This document shows positions 15,088 to 21,544 of a stretch of 64,000 nucleotides of DNA, piece by piece. The position numbers and the translations under genes are program-made. Numbering within the stretch: the first letter of the stretch is position 1; each line of letters opens with the position of its first letter. Location: NCBI GenBank assembly GCA_004297065.1, contig SCUU01000125.1, positions 1 to 64,000 of the forward strand, in the 5' to 3' direction. The notes beneath the pieces were generated by a model, which saw only the letters and a program-made list of their open reading frames with translations, did no database searches and had not been told where the DNA came from. This DNA is from Gallionellaceae bacterium (lineage in GTDB: Bacteria > Pseudomonadota > Gammaproteobacteria > Burkholderiales > Gallionellaceae).

Positions 15088-17901
15088 TCAGGCCGTTCTG
15101 TTTTCGCGGATCAGGAATTGTTGCGCCTCATGCTCGGGAAGCGGACGGCTGAATAGATAGCCCTGGTACTCTTCGCATTGCAAATCGCGCAGGAAGTCGA
15201 GTTGTTCCCGAGTTTCCACGCCCTCGGCGATCACGCGCATTTCCATCGCATGCGCCAACACCACGGTTGCGCTGACTATGCTTTCGTCGTTTTCATCGGT
15301 AGTGATGTCGCGCACAAACGATTGATCGATCTTCAGCGCCTTCATGGGCAACAGTTTCAAACGGCTGAGCGAGGAATAGCCGGTGCCGAAATCGTCCAGT
15401 GCCATATCGAACCCGGCTTCACTGAGCTGATTTATCAGGGTCAGGCTGTTGCCGCCATGATCCATCAGCATGCTTTCGGTCAGTTCCAGTTCGATGAAAT
15501 GCGCCGGAATGCCGGCATCGCGCACGATGGATTTGATTTTTTCCACCAGGTTTTTTTGCCCGAACTGGCGCACTGACAGATTTACCGCAACAGGCACGAT
15601 GCGGTAGCCCAGCGATTGCCAGATACGTTGCTGCATTGCCGTCTGACGCAATACCCAATCGCCGATTTCGTTGATTAACCCGCTTTCCTCGGCTACCGGG
15701 ATGAATTGCGCCGGGGATATAAATCCCATCTGCGGATGTTGCCAGCGCAACAGGGCCTCCATGCCGACCACTTCGCCGCTAAGAATATTCACCTTGGGCT
15801 GGAAATGCAGCATGAGTTGTCCCATGGCGATAGCGACGCGCAGGTCGTTTTCGAGTTGCAAACGCTGCACTGCCTTGGTGTTCATCTCCGGCTTGTAATA
15901 CTCGAAGCGGTTGCGTCCCGCATCTTTGGCGCGATACATCGCCAGGTCGGCATTGCGCAGCAACTGCACGGACGTCTCGCCGTCGTCAGGATAGACGCTC
16001 ACGCCGATGCTGGGGGTGACCGACAATTTGTACTCGTTCACGGTGAATTGTTCGAGCAGGGAATCGATCATTTTCTCGGCGACGAAAGTGGCTTCATCTT
16101 CCGAGTTCAGGTCGCCCAGCAGGGCCACGAACTCGTCCCCACCCTGGCGCGCGATGGTGTCGGAACGGCGCAGGCAAGCCTTCAGCCGTTGCGATACCAT
16201 TTTCAGCAACTCGTCCCCGATATCGTGGCCCAGCGAATCGTTGATGTTTTTGAAGTGATCGAGATCGATGAACATCACGGCCATCTTGGTGTGATGGCGC
16301 TGTGCCAATGTAAGCGATTGTTCCAGACGGTCGTTCAACAGATAGCGGTTGGGCAATCCGGTCAACACATCGTAATTGGCCAGATACTGGATGCGCTCTT
16401 CTTCTTTTTTGCGTTCCGTGATGTCCAGATAAACGGCAATGTAATTGGTGATTGCGCCCCGCTCGTCGCGCAATACGCTCACGGTTACCCATTCCGGGAA
16501 GACCTCGCCGTTTTTGCGCCGGTTCCAGACTTCGCCGCGCCATTGATCTTTATTGTTCAGTGCCGCATAGAACGAACGGTAAAATTCCTTGTTGTGTCTG
16601 CCGGAACTGAGGATGCGCGGATTCCGGCCCAGCACCTCATCTTCCGCATAACCGGTGATCCCGATAAACGCACGGTTGATCGACACGATGTTGTGGGCGG
16701 CATCGGTGATCATGATCGCCTCGGAATTGTTTTCGAACACCTTGGCTGAAAGACGCAGGCCTTGTTCAGCCTTTCTGCGCTGCGCAATTTCGCGGGTCAG
16801 CTTTTCCACCATGTCGTGGATGGCGGTCGAAAGATGCGCGACCTCGCCGTCGCCCTGCTGCGCCGGCACGTCATACACCAGATCGCCGGCTGCGATTTTG
16901 TCTGCCGCCCGGCTGATGCGCGTGATCGGGCGCGCGATGCGGCCAGCCAGCAACCAGCCCAGCCAGGAAAACAGCAGGCCCAATCCGATACCCATCATCA
17001 GGATGCGCTGGCGCAGCTGACGTGCAGGTGCAAATGCCTGCGTTACGTCTTCGCGCATCAACGACACCCAACCCAAACCGGGATAATCGCGATAGCCGGA
17101 AGATTTGGCATAACCGACCAGATAGGTTTTGCCGTTGCTCCATTTCTCCAGCAGATAACCGCTGTCCTGTCCGGCCTGCCGAATAGCATGCATGGTTTGC
17201 GGGGCCAGCTTGGACAATTCGCTGCGCGCTGCCTCCGGGCCCGACAACACCAGGCCGTCTTTGCTGAGCAGGAAGATGTCTTTGCCGGGCGTCTTCTTGC
17301 TGTCCAGCACCTCTTCGGCCCATTTCCAGAAGATGTGGCCGCACAAAACACCTTGCAGCACGCCTTTTTTGTCAATCACGGGTGCCGCAACGTCAACCAG
17401 ATAGAACATCTCGCCGCTGGGATTGGGCAGCAGCTTGGAGAGCAGCAATGCGTCATGCATGTCGCCGATGAAATAACTGTCGCGCCCCTTGATGCACCAT
17501 GGGCGCTTCGACAGGTCTTTGCCTTCCAGATACTTTCCGGTACCTACCAATCCGTTGCCTTTGGCGTCGCAGATTCCGATCCACGCATAGGCATTGAAGG
17601 TGTTTTGCAGACGTTCCAATATCTCGCGTTTGCGCTCGATGGGGACGCGCGGATCGCGAATTTCATCGAGGATGACGGCATTTTGAATTTCGCGACTGCG
17701 CTCGAACATGCCACGATCCAGCACATCCAGAACGCTTTTCGCACGCCGCACGAAGGATTCGCCTTCGCTTTTTTCGATATGCTCCTGGCTGTTTTTCGCC
17801 GCGTAATAGCCAAGCACCAGCGATAACAGCAATGCGATCACTCCGCTGGCCAGGCTGATCTGCGAGCGTAAGCTATTCTTCGGATTTATTTTATTCAGCA
17901 T
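15088..17901 (-). CDS. Membrane sensor diguanylate cyclase/phosphodiesterase (Cache-HAMP-PAS-GGDEF-EAL)
   Basis: A 937-residue inner-membrane signalling protein. A membrane helix near residues 15-33, a ~270-residue periplasmic sensor of the double-Cache type (WIGICDAKGNGLVGTG, YFLVDVAAPVIDKKG-like text), and a second helix (MMGIGLGLLFSWLGWLLAG) are followed by HAMP (RIARPITRISRAADKIAAGD). A PAS domain follows (AIMITDAAHNIVSINRAFIG). The GGDEF domain has an intact active site (ARQGGDEFVALL) and the EAL domain retains EALLRW, ELTESMLMD and DDFGTGYSSL. Both c-di-GMP synthesis and hydrolysis are chemically possible. It is convergent with mpl (25-base gap), so monocistronic. Confidence 0.93.
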   Translation of the reverse strand: MLNKINPKNSLRSQISLASGVIALLLSLVLGYYAAKNSQEHIEKSEGESFVRRAKSVLDVLDRGMFERSREIQNAVILDEIRDPRVPIERKREILERLQNTFNAYAWIGICDAKGNGLVGTGKYLEGKDLSKRPWCIKGRDSYFIGDMHDALLLSKLLPNPSGEMFYLVDVAAPVIDKKGVLQGVLCGHIFWKWAEEVLDSKKTPGKDIFLLSKDGLVLSGPEAARSELSKLAPQTMHAIRQAGQDSGYLLEKWSNGKTYLVGYAKSSGYRDYPGLGWVSLMREDVTQAFAPARQLRQRILMMGIGLGLLFSWLGWLLAGRIARPITRISRAADKIAAGDLVYDVPAQQGDGEVAHLSTAIHDMVEKLTREIAQRRKAEQGLRLSAKVFENNSEAIMITDAAHNIVSINRAFIGITGYAEDEVLGRNPRILSSGRHNKEFYRSFYAALNNKDQWRGEVWNRRKNGEVFPEWVTVSVLRDERGAITNYIAVYLDITERKKEEERIQYLANYDVLTGLPNRYLLNDRLEQSLTLAQRHHTKMAVMFIDLDHFKNINDSLGHDIGDELLKMVSQRLKACLRRSDTIARQGGDEFVALLGDLNSEDEATFVAEKMIDSLLEQFTVNEYKLSVTPSIGVSVYPDDGETSVQLLRNADLAMYRAKDAGRNRFEYYKPEMNTKAVQRLQLENDLRVAIAMGQLMLHFQPKVNILSGEVVGMEALLRWQHPQMGFISPAQFIPVAEESGLINEIGDWVLRQTAMQQRIWQSLGYRIVPVAVNLSVRQFGQKNLVEKIKSIVRDAGIPAHFIELELTESMLMDHGGNSLTLINQLSEAGFDMALDDFGTGYSSLSRLKLLPMKALKIDQSFVRDITTDENDESIVSATVVLAHAMEMRVIAEGVETREQLDFLRDLQCEEYQGYLFSRPLPEHEAQQFLIRENRTA

Positions 17902-17984
17902 ATTCGGTTGCCTGTCGGTGAAGCTTGCGCTCTTAAAGCCGGCTAGCCGGCATACTAGACAGAAGAAGATATCTACTCAAGCGG

Positions 17985-18318
17985 CTTAGTCTTACTGTGT
18001 CACAAAACAGAGTGCACTCCCTCGGCCTTTGTATGCAATAGGGAGGGGATACCGCATCTGTGTTATCAGTCCGCAGGATTGTTGTGGGAGCGACCTCCCG
18101 GTCGCGACAGGTTTGGAGGTTTTCACCGGATCGCGACCGGGAGGTCGCTCCCACATAGCCAGCGTCTTTTGCTGGCTTATAACCAACCACTTGGCAACCG
18201 TCTTGTGGTTGCCAAGTGGGATGGCTAGTTGCTCCATCAGTAGTTCCATCAAGGGCAAAGTGGCAATAGGATAATTGGTGATTTGAACTATTTTGCTTTG
18301 TGACACAGCAAGATTAGG
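17985..18318. mobile_element. MITE-like element, 334 bp, bounded by ~25-bp inverted repeats
   Basis: The left end 17985-18009 and the reverse complement of 18294-18318 match at 21 of 25 bases and share the core CTGTGTCACAAA. Inside are three hairpins: a perfect 25-bp inverted repeat at 18083-18107/18131-18155, AGCCAGC/GCTGGCT at about 18157-18178, and CCACTTGGCAACC/GGTTGCCAAGTGG at 18187-18219. No complete gene is inside, although a minus-strand reading frame runs through it. The ~450-base gap between the GGDEF-EAL gene and the cyclase gene (17902-18350) is almost entirely this element. No clear target duplication was identified. Confidence 0.6.
18083..18155. repeat. REP-like perfect 25-bp inverted repeat
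   Basis: Arms begin TGTGGGAGCGACCTCCCG (18083) and end GAGGTCGCTCCCACA (18155), separated by 23 bases. The sequence is of the REP type common in proteobacterial intergenic DNA (GGGAGCGACC..GGTCGC). It is nested inside the MITE-like element. Confidence 0.85.
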
Positions 18319-18350
18319 GCACCGCGCTTTTATGCATAAGAGACCGCCGG

Positions 18351-19247
18351 TCATTGCACCAGATACTCGATCACCTCTGTCGGCCATTCGCTGAACGGCT
18401 GCCCCAGGCTGATCGCGCCCGTGCCGTGCAGCATGATTTCCTGATGCGCGAGATGGATGATCTGGTGGTCGCTGAAACGGATGTAGGTGCCGTTGGCGCT
18501 GTGGTCGGCGATGACGAATTTGCCGAAGCTGAATTCGATGCGCGCGTGCTGGCGCGAGGCGTAGCTGCTCTGGATGACGACATCGCAGGTGTCGCCGCGC
18601 CCGAGCACGATGCTTTTGTGCTGTTCGCCGATGGTGGTGATTTGCTGGCGGTAGCGCAGCATCAGTTCGTGGCGTGCCTCGGTCGGTTTGCGGAACTGCG
18701 GCAGGCCGATGCGCGTGCTCAGAGTGTCGTCCTGCTCCCAGTTGACCTGGAACACATCCATCGCTTCCTCTTTGCCGCGGAATTCCGCGCGCGATACTTG
18801 GCGCACTTTGCCGCGCAAATCCGCGGGCAACGCGTCGGCCACGGCGCGGGTGGTCATGATTTGGCGCGCGCGCGTAATCGCCGTCACGCGCGCGGCGACA
18901 TTAACGGCATCGCCGAACATATCGTTGGCTGCGCGGATGACCTCGCCATAGTGCAGTCCGATGCGGATGTAGATGGGGCGTTCGCCGCCGGGGCGTTGCC
19001 GCTCGACTGCCGTTTGCATGGCGCAGGCCGCACGCAGCGCTTCCGCCGGGGAGGAAAAGGCGCACATGATCTCGTCGCCTATGGTTTTGACCAGCGCGCC
19101 TTGGTGCGGCGGCAATTCGGCGATCATGATGTCCAGACAGTTGGTCACCAGTTTGAGCGCTTCCGCGTCGCCCAGTTTGTCGTACAGGGCAGTGCTGCCG
19201 CTGATGTCGGCGAACAGGATGGCGAGTTGTTGTTGCGGCGCGCTCAT
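18351..19247 (-). CDS. Class III adenylate/guanylate cyclase with C-terminal FHA domain
   Basis: A 298-residue soluble protein. Residues 1-170 are a class III nucleotidyl cyclase: LAILFADISGSTALYDKLGD with the first metal Asp, GALVKTIGDEIMCAFSSP with the second, and GLHYGEVIRAANDMFGDAVN followed by ARVTAITRARQIM near the active site. Residues about 215-290 are an FHA phosphothreonine-binding domain (VLGRGDTCDVVIQSSYASRQ, HARIEF, DHSANGTYIRF). Cyclase plus FHA suggests output or control via Ser/Thr phosphorylation, but no kinase gene is nearby. It lies one base from the hydroxylase gene upstream in the same direction, so the two are probably cotranscribed. Confidence 0.88.
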   Translation of the reverse strand: MSAPQQQLAILFADISGSTALYDKLGDAEALKLVTNCLDIMIAELPPHQGALVKTIGDEIMCAFSSPAEALRAACAMQTAVERQRPGGERPIYIRIGLHYGEVIRAANDMFGDAVNVAARVTAITRARQIMTTRAVADALPADLRGKVRQVSRAEFRGKEEAMDVFQVNWEQDDTLSTRIGLPQFRKPTEARHELMLRYRQQITTIGEQHKSIVLGRGDTCDVVIQSSYASRQHARIEFSFGKFVIADHSANGTYIRFSDHQIIHLAHQEIMLHGTGAISLGQPFSEWPTEVIEYLVQ

Positions 19248-19248
19248 A

Positions 19249-20415
19249 TCAACCGTTCGCCCCGAACATCATGCGCTTCGCCACGAATTTTTTTGCCAAG
19301 GGCAGATGATCCAGCACGGACAGAGCCCAACCGCGCCCGCTGGAGAGCAAGGGCAAATCGTTGGAGAAGATACGCACGAGGCCGTCGGTGAAAACGATGC
19401 CCGCATTGCGGTCGAGGCGGCGCGATTTGCGGTACTCCTCCAGCATCGCGGCGGTGCCCAGCGCCGCAGGCTGGGCGCGCAGGATGATGCGCGCCAGTTC
19501 CCAGGCATCGCGCACGCCCATGTTGAACCCTTGCCCCGCGACCGGATGCAGCGTCTGCGCGGCATTGCCGATGAGCACGGTGTGCGGCAGCGTGGTGTCG
19601 GGCGCGCGCTTCAGCCGCAACGGGAAGCGGCTGCGTTTACCGACGCTGAGGAACTCGCCGACAGCATCGCCGAAGTGGCGATGCAGCCCGGCCAGGAAAG
19701 TCGCATCGTCCCATTGCAGCATGGCTTGCGCCTGTTCGTGCGAACCCGTCCACACGATTTCGTAACCGCCCCGGTACGGCAGCAGCGCCACCGGGCCTTG
19801 CGCGGTGAAGCGCTCGAATGCGGTATCGATTTTCGGAGCGGTGCAAGTGATGTGGGCGATGACAGCGCTCTGCCCGTATTCGCTGACTTTGGGCGGATGG
19901 CTCGCCTCCAGCAACTTGCCGCCATCCGCCACCACCGCGAGGCGCGCATCGAGGCGGTGCTCGCTCCCCTCATATTGATAGGTGAGCGCCGCCCCGTCTG
20001 CCGCATTCTCCAGACGGCGCACCGTGGCGCACTCCAGATAGGTGACATCTGTTTGTAGCAAAGCCTGATGCAGCGCGCGTTGCAATGCGGGATAGGGCAA
20101 CACGTAACCCAGCTCCGGCACTTTCATCTCTGCGGCGTGCAACAGCGTAGTGCCGGAAGAATCCTTCTGCGAAACATGGATGGTCTTGATACCGGAGACC
20201 TGCGGTATCTGTTTCCACACACCGAGCTTGTCGAGTAACAAGCGGCTGCCGTAGGACAATGCCAGCGCACGCGGGTCGGCATTCTGTTCCTCCGCTTTGC
20301 GCGCCTCCAACACCACGATGTTCAGCCCGCTTTCGCGCAAGGCCAATGCGAGCGCAGTTCCCACCGGGCCGCCGCCGATGATGGCGATGTCGCAACTGGA
20401 GAAATCAGTGTTCAT
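19249..20415 (-). CDS. UbiH/UbiF/VisC/COQ6-family FAD-dependent hydroxylase
   Basis: A 388-residue flavoprotein monooxygenase, most likely for an aromatic hydroxylation step in ubiquinone synthesis. The Rossmann FAD site is DIAIIGGGPVGTALALALRE at the N-terminus, and the second FAD contact is VLIGNAAQTLHPVAGQGFNM, the signature of this group. ATG 20415 is preferred over TTG 20424; GAGG lies about 10 bases upstream. The start overlaps the end of the upstream antirepressor gene by 11 bases. Which ring position it hydroxylates cannot be assigned. Confidence 0.9.
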   Translation of the reverse strand: MNTDFSSCDIAIIGGGPVGTALALALRESGLNIVVLEARKAEEQNADPRALALSYGSRLLLDKLGVWKQIPQVSGIKTIHVSQKDSSGTTLLHAAEMKVPELGYVLPYPALQRALHQALLQTDVTYLECATVRRLENAADGAALTYQYEGSEHRLDARLAVVADGGKLLEASHPPKVSEYGQSAVIAHITCTAPKIDTAFERFTAQGPVALLPYRGGYEIVWTGSHEQAQAMLQWDDATFLAGLHRHFGDAVGEFLSVGKRSRFPLRLKRAPDTTLPHTVLIGNAAQTLHPVAGQGFNMGVRDAWELARIILRAQPAALGTAAMLEEYRKSRRLDRNAGIVFTDGLVRIFSNDLPLLSSGRGWALSVLDHLPLAKKFVAKRMMFGANG

Positions 20416-21322
20416 TTTTAGCAAACCTCGTTTTTTTGCTCACTTTGCGTTTGGCAACCTCTTGCACCGCGCCTACCCGCTTGATCTCGCTCACCGCCAA
20501 ATTATTTTCCTTGCTCACCACGAGCTTGCCGCTTTTGGCTTCCAGAGCCTTGCGCGCATCGCCTGCAATCGTGCCGCCTTGTTTGGCTGCCAAGGCGTTT
20601 TCGGCGAAACCTTGCGCATCTTTTTCGCGCGCAATTTCCGTGGTGCTGGCTTCACCCAACATGCTAAAAATCAGCTCCAAGTCGGTCATGTGATCGCGCA
20701 GATTGTTGCCGGTTTTCACCTTGTCTAAAGCTTTGAGTTTGCCATGTTCGGCAGGCGTTACGCCGAATGTGGCGCGAGCGATTTCGGCGGTGAGAATGGC
20801 GTATTCCTTACCCTCCTGCACGCCGCGCTGATGCCACTCTTCGGTCAACTCGCCGCGTATCGCAATCGAACGCAGCCGCTTTTCTATCCACGCCTGCGGA
20901 TAGCCTTTTGCCTGATACAAATCCCGCGCCCGCGCACTCGCCAGTTCAGGATTTTCAATCTCCTTCACCCGCTCATAACCCACCTGCGCCAGCCAGCGTT
21001 TGAACGGCTCGGCTTTGGGGGACGGGATGGATTGAATCAGGCGAAAAAGTCCTTCGGTGTTGGCGCAATTAAGCCGCTGCACACCGCCTTCAGTGTCAAT
21101 GCGAAGGGGGGTGACAATTTGTCCCCACCCTTGCGATAACACCTTGTCGCGCAATCGCATTTTTTTAATGTAATCGCTAGGATTGACGCTATCGGTAAGA
21201 ACAGCAATTACATCCGCAACGACAAACCACCACTCTTCGTTATGCCAAGTGCGGCGGATAGTGGTCTCTTGGAATACCGCAAGGTGATTTGAAGCATCGC
21301 TGGTTTGAACGGCTTTACTCAT
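20405..21322 (-). CDS. BRO-N domain antirepressor-like protein
   Basis: A 305-residue protein. The N-terminal ~110 residues fit the BRO-N fold seen in phage antirepressors (IRRTWHNEEWWFVVADVIAV, LTDSVNPSDYIKKMRLRD, NTEGLFRLIQSIPSPKAEPF). The C-terminal half (RSIAIRGELTEEWHQRGVQE, EYAILTAEIARATFGV, then ARKALEAKSGK) resembles the C-terminal part of DinD-type proteins and probably binds DNA or protein partners. AAGGAG precedes the ATG. It lies downstream of the restriction-modification gene in the same direction, so it may act in the same island. Family assignment is from pattern; the target is unknown. Confidence 0.8.
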   Translation of the reverse strand: MSKAVQTSDASNHLAVFQETTIRRTWHNEEWWFVVADVIAVLTDSVNPSDYIKKMRLRDKVLSQGWGQIVTPLRIDTEGGVQRLNCANTEGLFRLIQSIPSPKAEPFKRWLAQVGYERVKEIENPELASARARDLYQAKGYPQAWIEKRLRSIAIRGELTEEWHQRGVQEGKEYAILTAEIARATFGVTPAEHGKLKALDKVKTGNNLRDHMTDLELIFSMLGEASTTEIAREKDAQGFAENALAAKQGGTIAGDARKALEAKSGKLVVSKENNLAVSEIKRVGAVQEVAKRKVSKKTRFAKNEH

Positions 21323-21331
21323 GGCTTCTCC

Positions 21332-21400
21332 TTACAAATACCGCTGCATGATGGCTTGTATTTTGGCGGCGACTAACTCGTGCCCGCGTTCTATGTCCAT
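21332..21400 (-). CDS. Tiny ORF upstream of the antirepressor gene
   Basis: Encodes 22 residues (MDIERGHELVAAKIQAIM plus QRYL) and stops 9 bases before the antirepressor start. The peptide is amphipathic and could be a leader or the tail of an eroded gene. No homology is recognised. Confidence 0.25.
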   Translation of the reverse strand: MDIERGHELVAAKIQAIMQRYL

Positions 21401-21439
21401 AAAAGCGCCCGTCAATGGAGGGGAAGTTTAGCGTGAATG

Positions 21440-21505
21440 TTAGCCGAGCTTACAAGTCACTACAGCCTCTTCACCCAGCATGTCGATAATCTTCACCGCA
21501 ACCAT
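21440..21505 (-). pseudogene. Possible C-terminal remnant of a methyltransferase-like protein
   Basis: A 21-residue reading frame (MVAVKIIDMLGEEAVVTCKL plus G) resembling, from memory, the C-terminal tails of some adenine-specific DNA methyltransferases. It lies between the MmeI-like gene and the antirepressor, on the same strand. It could equally be noise. Confidence 0.25.
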
Positions 21506-21544
21506 AGCGCCCGCCGAACGACACCGAAAGATCTGACTCTTGGC

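Noticed and set aside
18083-18155. CRISPR-like repeats
   Set aside because: Only one inverted pair; no regularly spaced direct repeats or cas genes anywhere in the window.
17992-18387. 131-codon minus-strand ORF through the MITE-like element
   Set aside because: Runs across hairpins and into the cyclase gene end; only a short stretch looks protein-like, too little to call a gene.
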